Source of the DNA: Methylococcus capsulatus
GTDB taxonomy: Bacteria > Pseudomonadota > Gammaproteobacteria > Methylococcales > Methylococcaceae
Assembly (NCBI RefSeq): GCF_036864975.1
Contig: NZ_CP104311.1
Span: 1,094,001-1,158,000, forward strand
Direction: 5' to 3'
DNA length: 64,000 bases
Shown here: piece by piece, positions 9,334 through 18,273 of the stretch
Layout: each line of letters starts with the position of its first letter
How positions within the stretch are numbered: position 1 is the stretch's first letter
Translations under genes and position numbers: made by a program
The notes under the pieces: generated by a model
What the model saw: the letters and a program-made list of their open reading frames with translations, nothing else
Told to the model about the DNA's origin: nothing
Database searches by the model: none

Positions 9334-9957
9334 TCAGGGTGCGGTCAAATCACACAGAGAATGCCACGCAGGATGGCTGTGAATGAGCGCCAGCGCCTGC
9401 GCGAGCAGACTCTTGCCCGGCTCGCGCCGATGCCACGTAGATGCACCGGATGGGTGCGGCAGCGGAATCAGATCCGCTCCCACCCCTCCGAGTTCGACGC
9501 GGTGCCGCTTCCCGACGATGTCGCAGAGCTGCCCGAACGCCAGAAACCGGCTCGCCGCGAGCTTTCCCACCGGAATGATCAAGGCCGGTTTGAGCAGATC
9601 AAGTTCGGTGTGCAGCCAGACCGAACACCGTTCGATCTCCTGCGGATCCGGGACGCGGTCTCCGCCCTTGGGGTTCTTACCGGGAAAACAGCGACATACC
9701 GCAGCCATGTAGACCCGCTCCCGGAAGGTTTCCTCCTCCAGACCGATACTCGCGAACCAGCGGAACATCGTCTTGCCCGCCGTCCAGGCGAACGGCTTGC
9801 CCAGCACCCCTTCTCTTGCGCCAGGCGCCTGTCCCACCAGGTACACCGGAGAGACGACCGGCTGACCCACGACCACCGGCGGCACCATGTCCGGGCAACG
9901 GTTGCACCGCCGCAACTCGGATTGATGCCGCTCTATCGCTTGCGTGACGTGCGTCAA
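9334..9957 (-). CDS. Uracil-DNA glycosylase family protein (family 4/5-like, Fe-S)
   Basis: 207 residues. VGQAPGAREGVLGKPF matches motif 1 of thermostable-type uracil-DNA glycosylases (GxAPG), and PLPHPSG near residue 170 matches the second catalytic motif. Cysteines at 18, 21, 88/90 and 111 are placed as in enzymes holding a 4Fe-4S cluster. It would excise uracil from DNA as the first step of base-excision repair. The family 4 CRPPxNR segment is replaced by CRCFPGKNPKGGDRVP, so the exact subfamily is uncertain. The start overlaps the opgH stop by 4 bases, so it is probably co-transcribed with opgGH although unrelated in function. Confidence 0.8.
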   Translation of the reverse strand: MTHVTQAIERHQSELRRCNRCPDMVPPVVVGQPVVSPVYLVGQAPGAREGVLGKPFAWTAGKTMFRWFASIGLEEETFRERVYMAAVCRCFPGKNPKGGDRVPDPQEIERCSVWLHTELDLLKPALIIPVGKLAASRFLAFGQLCDIVGKRHRVELGGVGADLIPLPHPSGASTWHRREPGKSLLAQALALIHSHPAWHSLCDLTAP

Positions 9958-11993
9958 TGGCTATCGCCCCGGCTCCAAGCGAGGGTGTGCAGCCGCATCA
10001 AGGTATCCGGATCGGAAATCAGGCTGCGCTTCTCTGCGCTGGAAAGTGTTTCCGGGCCTTCCTCCACCAATTGATACATCAGTGCATGCAGCTGGTGGCG
10101 CAGGCGCTTTTTCGGCAGCCGCTGCGGAAGCAATGCCGCATGCAGCGCACAGGCGGCAGGATCAACGATCTTGCCGTAGGCGCTTTCTTCCGCGCCGGAA
10201 TCGCGCTCGAGATTCTGATGCAGGAGTTCGATCACGCGGGGAGCCCTGGCTTCCTCCGGCGTCAAAAACAGCCCGAGCCGGCGGGCGAGGAGACCCAACC
10301 CGGCGCTACTGGAAATCATGGAAGTCGGGATGGCGAAAACTAGACCAGCGAGGACCGGCGTGAACCACCAGAAAAAGCTGGGCACATAGTAATAGCTGAG
10401 GGCACCGGCGATGATGCCGACCAATGTCTGTCCACCGTGGGCCAGAAGCGCTTCTTTGAAGCTCAAGCCGTGCGCATCGCGTTGTTGAGGTGGCCAGCCC
10501 ACACTCTTCCTTGCCAGAATGGAGATGACGAATTTGCTCTGGTAAAGCATCAGCACCGGCGCGGTGAAAATCGAGAACACGCTTTCGAAAAGCACGCTGA
10601 GCGTCACCCGGAAAACCCCGCCGAACGCCTCGAGTTTACGGCGGTTGCGTGTGAAAAGCAGGATGAGGCTCCACAGTTTGGGCAAAAACAGCATGGCCAG
10701 GGTGACGAGGAGGACTGTCGTCATTTCGACGGTGTAGGACTCCGGCCAGACCGGGAAGATGTTGTCGCCGAAAAAGTACACCGGCAGAGTCTGGCTTTGT
10801 ACATAGGCCTCGAAGCCGGTGATGAGCAGAAACAGCAGCCATAGCGGGGACGATAGGTAAGACATGATGCCCATGACCAAATGCAGCCGGCTGATGCCGG
10901 AGAGGCCACGGGCGAACACCATCCGGACATGCTGGAGATTGCCCTGACACCAGCGCCTGTCCCGTTTGGCATAGTCGATCAGGGTTGGCGGCAGCTCTTC
11001 GTAGCTGCCGGAAAGCTCGTAGGCCAGCCACACTTCCCAGCCTGCTTCCCGCAGCAGGGCAGCCTCGACGAAATCGTGGCTGAGGATTTCGCCACCGAAG
11101 GGCTCACGTCCCGGCAGCTTGGGCAGACCACAATGTTTCACGAATGGCTGCACGCGGATGATGGCATTATGGCCCCAGTAATTGCTGTCGGCGAGCTGCC
11201 AGTACGATGACCCGGCGGTGAAGATGTCCGAATACAGGCTGCTGGCGAACTGCAGGATCCGTGCGAACAGCGACTTCTGATTGACCGGGAGCGGCGGGGA
11301 CTGGATCAACGCGACGTTGGGATGCGCCTCCATCAGATCGACCATCCGCACCAGCGTCTCGCCGCTCATGAGGCTGTCGGCATCAAGCACGATCATGTAA
11401 CGATAGCGGTTGCCCCAGCGATGGCAGAACTCCTCGATGTTGCCACTCTTGCGGGCGATGTTCTTTTCACGATTGCGGTAGAAGATGCGCCCGTGACCCT
11501 CGAACTCCTCGCACAGCCGGTACCAGCGGGTTTCCTCCTGAAGCCAGATCTCCGGATCACGGGTATCGCTGAGGATGAACAGTTCGAATCCCTCGGAACG
11601 CCCGGTTTCCAACAGCGATTGCCAGATCGCTGCCAGGCCGGAAAACACCCGGTGCGGGTCTTCATTGTAGATCGGCATGACGATGGCCGTCCGCAGCGGC
11701 GTCGCCGCCGGTTCCAGCGATGCCATCGGCGGCAAACGGCTGATCGACTTGCTGTCGCCGCCGAACAGCAGAACCAGAAAGCCGATCGTCGCGGTCCAGA
11801 ATGACGTGCTGATCCACAGTATGAGCAGGCTATAGAGCAGCAGCAGCACCAATTCCTGGGGTGTCAGGCCGTTCTGCTGGAAGGCGCTGGTGATCATGAA
11901 CATGGCGGCGACGGTAGTCAGTGCCACCAGGGTCAGGAACACGGTTCGACGGAACAGCCTGGGCCGGCGGGGCATCGGCGAATGAACGGCCAT
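9954..11993 (-). CDS. opgH: Glucans biosynthesis glucosyltransferase H
   Basis: 679 residues. This inner-membrane GT2 enzyme polymerises UDP-glucose into the beta-glucan backbone of osmoregulated periplasmic glucans. Visible features: two N-terminal helices (RRTVFLTLVALTTVAAMFMI; LLLLYSLLILWISTSFW), a GT2 domain with VLDADSLMSGETLV (DxD), SHDFVEAALLREAGW, and the RDRRWCQGNLQH (Q/RxxRW) motif, then several C-terminal helices. E. coli OpgH is about 847 residues; the missing part is the N-terminal cytoplasmic region of roughly 140 residues that precedes the first helix. A separate 159-residue gene sits exactly upstream in its place. Order opgG-ORF-opgH. Confidence 0.93.
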   Translation of the reverse strand: MAVHSPMPRRPRLFRRTVFLTLVALTTVAAMFMITSAFQQNGLTPQELVLLLLYSLLILWISTSFWTATIGFLVLLFGGDSKSISRLPPMASLEPAATPLRTAIVMPIYNEDPHRVFSGLAAIWQSLLETGRSEGFELFILSDTRDPEIWLQEETRWYRLCEEFEGHGRIFYRNREKNIARKSGNIEEFCHRWGNRYRYMIVLDADSLMSGETLVRMVDLMEAHPNVALIQSPPLPVNQKSLFARILQFASSLYSDIFTAGSSYWQLADSNYWGHNAIIRVQPFVKHCGLPKLPGREPFGGEILSHDFVEAALLREAGWEVWLAYELSGSYEELPPTLIDYAKRDRRWCQGNLQHVRMVFARGLSGISRLHLVMGIMSYLSSPLWLLFLLITGFEAYVQSQTLPVYFFGDNIFPVWPESYTVEMTTVLLVTLAMLFLPKLWSLILLFTRNRRKLEAFGGVFRVTLSVLFESVFSIFTAPVLMLYQSKFVISILARKSVGWPPQQRDAHGLSFKEALLAHGGQTLVGIIAGALSYYYVPSFFWWFTPVLAGLVFAIPTSMISSSAGLGLLARRLGLFLTPEEARAPRVIELLHQNLERDSGAEESAYGKIVDPAACALHAALLPQRLPKKRLRHQLHALMYQLVEEGPETLSSAEKRSLISDPDTLMRLHTLAWSRGDSH

Positions 11994-12008
11994 GCGGGTC
12001 TTGATGAA

Positions 12009-12488
12009 TCAGACGGATTTGAAAAGAAAGAAGCGCAGCTTCTGCGGATGCATTGCCACCGGCGCCTCGGGCGGCTGGGGCCGGGGGAGGTGCTTGTACA
12101 GAAGCGATGCCAGTACCGAGTTGGCAGAGGCATTCAGGTAGAACTCGTCGGCACCGACCCCCAAGTCTCCCAGCAGCAAGGCTGCGCGCGCACCCGCGAT
12201 CAGCGACGGCTCGCGGCTGGCATTCACGCCCAGCGCCCGCGCCAGCGCCTGATCCAAGCTCCACTGGGCTTCCTCGATGGCGCGCCGCGACAGCTCAGCA
12301 GAGTCGAGTTTGGCGACCCGCCGACGCGCCCGCTCCACGCATTCCGAAGCCAGCCTCTCGATGAGAGCAGGGTCCCGGAACCGAAGGCGCCGGAGATAGG
12401 ATTTGACGGTTTCCCCGACTTCGGAAGCCCGATGCGCGGCCGTTGCCGCCGCCATGGCCGCGGCAACGGCCGCCGGCTCGGCGCTCAT
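12009..12488 (-). CDS. Hypothetical protein between opgG and opgH
   Basis: 159 residues from the ATG that overlaps the opgG stop by 4 bases (ATGA); an ATG 12 bases upstream is less well placed. The N-terminus is Ala-rich (AAVAAAMAAATAAHRASEVG); the middle is helical and charged (RRLRFRDPALIERLASECVE); the C-terminus is short and basic/hydrophobic (QKLRFFLFKSV). No signal peptide or clear membrane helix, so it is probably cytoplasmic. It ends 15 bases before opgH. Position and length suggest a stand-alone counterpart of the N-terminal cytoplasmic region that this short OpgH lacks. That is inference from layout; no sequence match was recognised. Confidence 0.75.
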   Translation of the reverse strand: MSAEPAAVAAAMAAATAAHRASEVGETVKSYLRRLRFRDPALIERLASECVERARRRVAKLDSAELSRRAIEEAQWSLDQALARALGVNASREPSLIAGARAALLLGDLGVGADEFYLNASANSVLASLLYKHLPRPQPPEAPVAMHPQKLRFFLFKSV

Positions 12489-14053
12489 TGGGCACTCCAC
12501 TGATATAGCCAGGTCTCGGTGAGCACATCCTTACCCGCGCGCAGCACCGCGCGCAATTCGACCGGGTCCTTGTCCTTCTCGGGCTCCAATTCGAAACTCA
12601 GGCGCCAGGCTCCGGTCTCGGTGTTCTTGTGGACCACGGTGTCCCGGATCAAGCCTGAAGAAGTGCCGACATCCGCTTCGATCTTCGCGTCTTCGCCGTA
12701 CAGTTTCAGGGTCTCGCTGGCGAAATCGACCACGAACTTGCGCCTGCCGGCTTCCTGGGCATTGGTGCCGCCCGCGCCGATCCGGGTCGCCTGGACCTTC
12801 CCGGATCGCGGCGCCATCAGCTCGTCGGAAGTAAAATGAAGCCGGTACGAGAAGGTCATTTCCTTTCCCACATCGGCCGGCTGATCCGGCACCCAGAACG
12901 CAACGATATTGTCATATTTTTCCGCATCACTTGGAATCTCGATGAGATAAACCGCACCGGGACCCCAATCGCCCACGGCTTCGACCCAGGAAGTGGGCCG
13001 GCGATGATAATTCGCCTCCAGATCCTGGTAATGATCGAATCCGCGGTCGCGCTGAAGCAGGCCGAACCCGGTGAGCTTCTCGTCCCGGAACACGCTGATC
13101 CGCAGATGGCGTGGGTTGTTCAGTGGACGCCAGATCCACTCACCGTTGCTGCGCGAGATCAGCAGACCGTCCGAATCGTGAACTTCGGGGCGGAAATCGT
13201 CCGCGAAACGGTCGGTGTTCTCGCCATGGAAGAACATGCTGGTCAGCGGCGCTATCCCCAGACGCTCGATCTTGCGGCGGAAATAGAGATGATGGGTCAC
13301 GTCCAAGGTGGTATCCAGCCCCGGCCGCAACACGAAGCGATAGGCGCCGGTGACGCTGGGGCTGTCCATGAGCGCGTGGATGACCAGTTCGGATCCGCCC
13401 GGCGGCGGTTTTTCGATCCAGAACTCCCGGAAAACCGGAAACTCTTCCGCCTTGGTGAGCCCGGTGTCGACCGCGAGGCCCCGGGCCGAAAGACCATACG
13501 TCTGGCCCAGACCCACCGCGCGGAAATAGCTGGCACCCAGAAAGACGGCGGCCTCGTCGAAAACGTCGTTGCGGCGCAAGGGATAATGGAACCGAACACC
13601 GGCAAACCCGAGGTCGGCATCGAGGGGCGCCGGCACCGGGTTCTTGCCGAAGTCGAACAATTCCGGCGAATACGCCAGGCGGGTCGCTTCGCCGTTGCTG
13701 ACCACGTTGATCACGACCCGGTCCTTGAACATGAATCCCCGATGGAACAACTGGACCTGGAATGGCAGCCCCTCCTCACGCCACAGCGCCTTGTCGGCTT
13801 TGAAGCGGATATCGCGGTATTGATCGTAATCCAGTTTGCTGAGGAATTCCGGCACGCCGCCGTCATCACGGACATAAGGCCGTGCCGCCAGGGCACGGGC
13901 CCGCCGTTCGACCAAATCGAAACCGAAAGGTCCGTCTTCCTCTGCGGGCGGCGGCTGGGGGATGGAACTCGGAAGCGGCACCGGGGCGGGCTGTCTCGCC
14001 GGGCCGGCGTGTGCAAAACCGCCGGCCCATGCCAGGCACAGATACAGGAGCAT
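12485..14053 (-). CDS. opgG: Glucans biosynthesis protein G (periplasmic)
   Basis: 522 residues from ATG 14053, close to the roughly 510 of the family. A secretion signal (LLYLCLAWAGGFAHAGPA) leads into the OpgG/OpgD beta-sandwich fold: FGFDLVERRARALAARPY at the mature N-terminus, then SYFRAVGLGQTYGLSARGLA and GVPEFLSKLDYDQYRDIRF, all OpgG-like. It acts in the periplasm on the glucan made by OpgH. The start is uncertain: a TTG at 14071 would add MNRRTG and give the signal peptide a positive n-region; neither start has a strong ribosome-binding site. The frame continues open to 14260 but that part shows no family sequence. Confidence 0.9.
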   Translation of the reverse strand: MLLYLCLAWAGGFAHAGPARQPAPVPLPSSIPQPPPAEEDGPFGFDLVERRARALAARPYVRDDGGVPEFLSKLDYDQYRDIRFKADKALWREEGLPFQVQLFHRGFMFKDRVVINVVSNGEATRLAYSPELFDFGKNPVPAPLDADLGFAGVRFHYPLRRNDVFDEAAVFLGASYFRAVGLGQTYGLSARGLAVDTGLTKAEEFPVFREFWIEKPPPGGSELVIHALMDSPSVTGAYRFVLRPGLDTTLDVTHHLYFRRKIERLGIAPLTSMFFHGENTDRFADDFRPEVHDSDGLLISRSNGEWIWRPLNNPRHLRISVFRDEKLTGFGLLQRDRGFDHYQDLEANYHRRPTSWVEAVGDWGPGAVYLIEIPSDAEKYDNIVAFWVPDQPADVGKEMTFSYRLHFTSDELMAPRSGKVQATRIGAGGTNAQEAGRRKFVVDFASETLKLYGEDAKIEADVGTSSGLIRDTVVHKNTETGAWRLSFELEPEKDKDPVELRAVLRAGKDVLTETWLYQWSAQ

Positions 14054-14230
14054 CCCAGTGCGTCTGTTCAATGGAATCGTTCTCGCCAAGAGAGTTGCAA
14101 AAAAGAGTTGCAAAAAAAAGTCTGAGTGCCGGCAGGCCGCCGGAGGGAGAGCTACGGATATGGCGACGCCCGTCAGAGCGCCCGGCGCATCATCATCACC
14201 GACGGCATTAGACACAAAAATGCTCACGCA

Positions 14231-14259
14231 TTGGCATATTTTGCCGTTCATAGTATACA
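14231..14259 (+). promoter_or_regulatory. Sigma-70-type promoter for sixA
   Basis: TTGGCA at 14231-14236 and TATACA at 14254-14259, separated by exactly 17 bases, match the -35 and -10 consensus well. The expected start of transcription near 14266 leaves a leader of about 55 bases with a CAGGAGAG ribosome-binding site before the TTG start at 14321. Confidence 0.6.
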
Positions 14260-14320
14260 ACGGGGCTTCAATTACCTGAACTTGAACCCCAACCAGCCAT
14301 CAGGAGAGAGGAAAAAGCTT

Positions 14321-14848
14321 TTGAAAGAACTGCTATTGATCCGCCATGCGAAATCCGCCTGGGACGACGCATCGCTCAGTGACCGCGACCGCCCGCTCAA
14401 CGAGCGCGGAAAACGCGACGCTCCCTTCATGGGGAGCCTGCTGCGGTTCAGAGGCGTGGAACCCGATTACATGGTGTCCAGCCCCGCCCGACGGGCGCGG
14501 AAAACCGCCCGGCTGATCGCCAGTGAAGTCGGCTACGACAAAGATGCCATCGTCATCGCGGACGAACTCTATCTCGGCGGGAGGCGGGCCATCGTGAGGC
14601 TGGTCCAGGCCCTGGACGACAAAAACGGGCGGGTTTACATGATCGGCCACAATCCCGACCTGTCAGAAGCCGCTTCCTGCCTGAGCGGCGAAAGTTTGGG
14701 AGAGATGCCCACCTGCGGTATCGTGGCGATCGAATTCCCGGTCGACCGTTGGTCGCATGTCATGGAAGGGGCGGGACGGCTGAAATTCTTCGACTATCCC
14801 AAAAAGCATCTCACACCGTCTCCCGCGACGGATGTCCCCGGTACCTGA
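14321..14848 (+). CDS. sixA: SixA-type phosphohistidine phosphatase (histidine phosphatase family)
   Basis: 175 residues from a TTG start. This start is chosen because CAGGAGAGAGG lies 10-20 bases upstream and the protein then begins with the family signature KELLLIRHAKSAWDD. LIRHAKS is the RHG catalytic motif (phosphohistidine acceptor), SSPARRARKTARL is the second conserved block, and MIGHNPDLSEAASCL holds the second catalytic His. SixA proteins dephosphorylate phosphohistidine, for example on phosphotransfer proteins. A C-terminal tail of about 20 residues (KKHLTPSPATDVPGT) is low complexity. It is monocistronic and convergent with nadC. Confidence 0.85.
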   Translation: MKELLLIRHAKSAWDDASLSDRDRPLNERGKRDAPFMGSLLRFRGVEPDYMVSSPARRARKTARLIASEVGYDKDAIVIADELYLGGRRAIVRLVQALDDKNGRVYMIGHNPDLSEAASCLSGESLGEMPTCGIVAIEFPVDRWSHVMEGAGRLKFFDYPKKHLTPSPATDVPGT

Positions 14849-14861
14849 GCCTCGAGACACC

Positions 14862-15704
14862 TCACCCGGGAACGGCGATACGCAGGGACAGATCGATGGC
14901 GCGGAGGTGCTTGGTCAATCCCCCCACCGAAATGAAATCGACGCCGGTTTCCGCCACGGCGCGAATACTGTCCAGATCGATGTTGCCGGACACTTCCAGT
15001 TCGGCACGGCCAGCGGCGACCGCGACCGCTTTGCTCAAAGCATCCAATTCGAAGTTGTCCAGCATGATCCGGTCGGCGCCGGCGGCCAAGGCCTGTTCGA
15101 GTTCCAGAAAGTTTTCCACCTCGACCTCGATCATGACGTCAGGATGCAGTCGTCGCGCCACCGCCACCGCCTCACCGATGGAGCCGGCGGCGGCGATGTG
15201 GTTTTCCTTGATGAGCATAGCGTCGTAGAGACCGGCGCGGTGATTGTGACAGCCGCCGCACCGCACGGCATACTTCTGGGCCAGGCGCAGGCCGGGAAGG
15301 GTTTTCCGGGTATCGAGGACCTTCACCCGCGTGCCGGCGACGGCCCGGGCGTACAGTCGGGCCACGGTCGCGGTGCCAGACAGGGTCTGAAGCAGGTTGA
15401 GCGCCGTGCGTTCACCACTGAGCAATGCCCTGGCGTTCCCTTCGATGTCACACAGGCGGTCGCCGGCGGAAGCTTCCGCGCCTTCCTCCACCGACCAGAA
15501 AATCCTCACAGCGGGGTCGAGCCGCTGGAACACGGCCTCGAACCACGCTTGCCCGCACAAGACCATGGGCTCACGGGTAATGACCTCGGCCCTGGCCGAA
15601 GCTGACGCCGGAACGATATCGGCCGTCAGATCGCCAGAGCCGAGGTCTTCCGAGAGATAACGCTCGATGTCGTCGAGGTTCAGCTCGACGGGACGCCGGT
15701 TCAC
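14862..15704 (-). CDS. nadC: Nicotinate-nucleotide pyrophosphorylase (carboxylating)
   Basis: 280 residues, normal for NadC. The enzyme converts quinolinate and PRPP to nicotinate mononucleotide, CO2 and pyrophosphate in de novo NAD synthesis. Motifs: ERYLSEDLGSGDLTAD at the N-terminus, SGTATVARLYAR, VLDTRKTLPGLRLAQKYAV with the PRPP/quinolinate-binding DTRKT segment, and GGCHNHRAGLYDAMLIKENH. The C-terminal part has IMLDNFELDAL and VSGNIDLDSIRAVAETGVDF. It starts 3 bases after the stop of the pstS-like gene, so the two are likely co-transcribed. Confidence 0.96.
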   Translation of the reverse strand: MNRRPVELNLDDIERYLSEDLGSGDLTADIVPASASARAEVITREPMVLCGQAWFEAVFQRLDPAVRIFWSVEEGAEASAGDRLCDIEGNARALLSGERTALNLLQTLSGTATVARLYARAVAGTRVKVLDTRKTLPGLRLAQKYAVRCGGCHNHRAGLYDAMLIKENHIAAAGSIGEAVAVARRLHPDVMIEVEVENFLELEQALAAGADRIMLDNFELDALSKAVAVAAGRAELEVSGNIDLDSIRAVAETGVDFISVGGLTKHLRAIDLSLRIAVPG

Positions 15705-15707
15705 CGC

Positions 15708-16859
15708 CTACCCGTGCGTCTTCCTGGACTCCTTGCTCTTGGCGGATTTGGCCTTGCCGGCCGGCTTGCTTTCCTTGTTTCCGGCTTTCTTTCCGTTCTT
15801 GACTGCCGGAGGTTCCGCCAAGGCCACGATTCCTTTCAACTTCTCCAGCTCGGTCTTACGCTCGGCGGATGGCATCGGGATCAAACCGTCGGCGATGAGA
15901 TAACCCTCGTCTCCCCAGGCCTTATCGCTAGTGAATTCCTTGAGATAGGCCTCCATGCCCGGTGCAAGGCCTAAATGCGCCTGTTTGATATACATGTAAA
16001 GGGGCCGCCCCACTGGATAGCGCTGGGATTTGACGGATTCATAGGTCGGCTCGATGCCTTCGATGGAAGCCGCGACCAGCTCGGAGCCGTGCTTGGCCAG
16101 GACGCCGAAATCGACGATGCCCAGCCCCTGGCCTGCTTCCACATGATCGATGATGCTGCTTTCCGGCTCACTCTCATAAACACCATCTTCGCGGATGGTC
16201 TGACAGAGTTTCTTGAACCTGGTCTCGTTGGCCAGCATCATCTGCTTCATCGCCGGAAAACTCGCGCAGCCCGCTTCGAGCACGTCCTCGGCAAAAGTAT
16301 CACGGCTTCCAGAACTCAAAGGCGGTCCCCAGACCACGATGGGCAGATCTGGCAAGGCGGGATTGACTTCGCTCCATTTCTTATATGGGTTCGGTACCAG
16401 CCGATCGCAGGACCCACTGCACCTGGGATCCGGGACCGTCTTGGCCAAGGCCAGGTAGAGGTCGCGGTTGGTCAGATTCAAAGGCTTGTCTTTACGCGAC
16501 TGCGCGATGACGATGCCGTCATAGCCGATCTTCAATTCGGTGATTTCGTTCACACCGTTGAGCCCGCATTCATCCCGCTCGACCTTTTTCATCATTCGGG
16601 ACGCAAGCACGATGTCGGGATAGTTCCGACCCGTCCCTTCACAGAACAGCTTGATGCCACCGCCGGTGCCGGTGGATTCGACTTTCGGCTTGCGTACTTT
16701 ACCCGAAGCCGACACATGGTCGGCCACGGCGCTGGCCAAGGGGAAAATCGTCGACGAGCCCGCGATCAAGAGATAAGGGCGTCCGAATTCCGCTTGCGCC
16801 GTTGCGGCATTAAAAAACAAGACTGAAGCGGCGGCGTATGCCGGAAATCTACTTAGCAC
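15708..16859 (-). CDS. PstS-like phosphate-binding periplasmic protein
   Basis: 383 residues from the GTG at 16859, which has GAGGGA 7-12 bases upstream; an ATG at 16925 gives no ribosome-binding site. The signal peptide reads VLSRFPAYAAASVLFFNAAT then AQA. YLLIAGSSTIFPLASAVADH and STGTGGGIKLFCEG are the phosphate-loop motifs of PstS-type proteins. Unusually for the family it ends in a roughly 30-residue Lys/Ala-rich tail (KNGKKAGNKESKPAGKAK). No PstC/A/B transporter genes are nearby, but phoBR lies 1.4 kb upstream on the same strand beyond ompA. It may sense or scavenge phosphate; transport function is not shown. Confidence 0.85.
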   Translation of the reverse strand: MLSRFPAYAAASVLFFNAATAQAEFGRPYLLIAGSSTIFPLASAVADHVSASGKVRKPKVESTGTGGGIKLFCEGTGRNYPDIVLASRMMKKVERDECGLNGVNEITELKIGYDGIVIAQSRKDKPLNLTNRDLYLALAKTVPDPRCSGSCDRLVPNPYKKWSEVNPALPDLPIVVWGPPLSSGSRDTFAEDVLEAGCASFPAMKQMMLANETRFKKLCQTIREDGVYESEPESSIIDHVEAGQGLGIVDFGVLAKHGSELVAASIEGIEPTYESVKSQRYPVGRPLYMYIKQAHLGLAPGMEAYLKEFTSDKAWGDEGYLIADGLIPMPSAERKTELEKLKGIVALAEPPAVKNGKKAGNKESKPAGKAKSAKSKESRKTHG

Positions 16860-16953
16860 CAAATATCCCTCGTGAATTGGTTGGACAAACAGCAATGGCG
16901 TTTCCCGGAAAGCAGGAATCGGCAAGCCGATTGTACTTCTTCGGTGCCCGCCG

Positions 16954-16981
16954 AAAAAAGCAAACCCGCGGGAAGGCGGGT
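16954..16981 (-). terminator. Rho-independent terminator after ompA (or at pstS 5' side)
   Basis: Read on the minus strand: stem ACCCGC/GCGGGT (plus-strand arms 16964-16969 and 16976-16981) followed by TTTGC and a run of six T (16954-16959). It lies about 50 bases after the ompA stop and before the pstS-like start, so it probably ends ompA transcription. A second GC stem (CCGGC...GCCGG) sits at 17011-17025. Confidence 0.65.
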
Positions 16982-17031
16982 CTGCGGGTCAGGCTAGGCA
17001 GTGGGGAAAGCCGGCCGAAGCCGGCCCCGCA

Positions 17032-18078
17032 TCAGTCGCCCATCCAGATCAGTTCCACACGGCGGTTCTTCTCGCGATCCGCCTCGCTATGCTCCGGAAC
17101 CAGCGGGTATTCCTCGCCGTAGCCCTTCGGGTAAAGCTGGTTGGTCACACCTTTGGCCTTCAGATAGTCAGCCACCGAATGCGCACGACGAATCGACAGG
17201 CGCATGTTGTACTCGTTGGTACCCTCGGTGCTGGTATGACCGGCGACCTCGATGTCGCGCTTCTCCGGGAACACGATCAGGTTTTCCGCCGTCTCGTCCA
17301 GGATGCGCTTGGCGCTGTCGGTCAGCTCGGCCGAATCGTACTTGAAGTTGACGCCATGCAGCTCGATACGGATCAAGCAGCCATCGCTGTCGACCTTCGC
17401 GCCCTTCATCGTGCCGGGGCATTTGTCGAGGCAGTCGTTCACACCGTCGCCGTCGGAGTCACGCGACTCACAGGTATCCTGGGCAACCTGAGCAACCGGA
17501 GCCGCTGCGTGGGGCTTCTCGCCGAACGGGACCATGAAGCCGACGTTCAATACCAGACCGTGCTGATCCCCGGGACCATTATTGTCCGCCAGCACATTGG
17601 CACGGTAGCGAAGGTCACCGCGGAGCAGGAAGTTGTCGTTCAACTCGTAGTTTGCACCGAACCCGGCTTCGCCCAGGAAGCGTGTAGAACGCTGATTCCC
17701 GTTAGGACCCCAGGTCGCGCCACCAGCAGCGATGACCGCATACGGCTGAAACGCGTCCCGCATGAAGTAATACTGGACGTCGACCACACCGCCGTACAGG
17801 TCCGCGTTACGGTTGTCCGGCCCTCCAACATTGGCCGTGTTGCCTTCGTAATGATTCCACAACGGCCGTACTTCGACGTTGAAATATTCATTGATGATCT
17901 TGCCGATGCCAAGACCTGCACCCCAGCCTTGTTGAAGGATGCCTGGACTACGGCCCGTATAGGTGTACTCGGCGACCGGTGCGATATACCAGCGGTCATC
18001 CATGAAAGTCTCTTCGGCCTGTACCGAAGCGGTCGCCGCGGCCACCATGCCCAGCGCTAACAGTGTGCGTTTAACCAT
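17032..18078 (-). CDS. OmpA-family outer-membrane porin
   Basis: 348 residues from ATG 18078, chosen because AAGGAG lies 8-13 bases upstream and a signal peptide follows (MVKRTLLALGMVAAATASVQA). Residues about 25-200 form an eight-strand barrel-like region. A calcium-binding thrombospondin-type linker follows (DSDGDGVNDCLDKCPGT), then a C-terminal OmpA peptidoglycan-binding domain (FKYDSAELTDSAKRILDETA, ending in NRRVELIW). It links outer membrane and cell wall. It has its own promoter and terminator. Confidence 0.92.
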   Translation of the reverse strand: MVKRTLLALGMVAAATASVQAEETFMDDRWYIAPVAEYTYTGRSPGILQQGWGAGLGIGKIINEYFNVEVRPLWNHYEGNTANVGGPDNRNADLYGGVVDVQYYFMRDAFQPYAVIAAGGATWGPNGNQRSTRFLGEAGFGANYELNDNFLLRGDLRYRANVLADNNGPGDQHGLVLNVGFMVPFGEKPHAAAPVAQVAQDTCESRDSDGDGVNDCLDKCPGTMKGAKVDSDGCLIRIELHGVNFKYDSAELTDSAKRILDETAENLIVFPEKRDIEVAGHTSTEGTNEYNMRLSIRRAHSVADYLKAKGVTNQLYPKGYGEEYPLVPEHSEADREKNRRVELIWMGD

Positions 18079-18134
18079 ACCCCGTCTCCTTAGCAAAAAT
18101 GCAACAAATCACGCGTGATAAAACAACAGGCCCA

Positions 18135-18164
18135 ATAGTAAAACAGCCTTACACGCGAGTGCAA
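18135..18164 (-). promoter_or_regulatory. Sigma-70-type promoter for the OmpA-family gene
   Basis: On the minus strand TTGCAC (plus positions 18159-18164) and TACTAT (18135-18140) are separated by 18 bases. The leader to the start codon at 18078 is about 50 bases and includes the AAGGAG site. Confidence 0.5.
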
Positions 18165-18273
18165 CCACAATCCCACCCCTTCTATAGAATTTTCTTGACA
18201 GGTGGATTTGAACCCGATTCAGCCGGTTTCAGTGCAAAATGACAAAAAGGGGTGGCGGAATGGAGTTTGCCGG

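Noticed and set aside
12836-14125. 429-codon plus-strand frame antisense to opgG
   Set aside because: Long open frames opposite GC-rich genes are common here; opgG on the other strand has clear family motifs.
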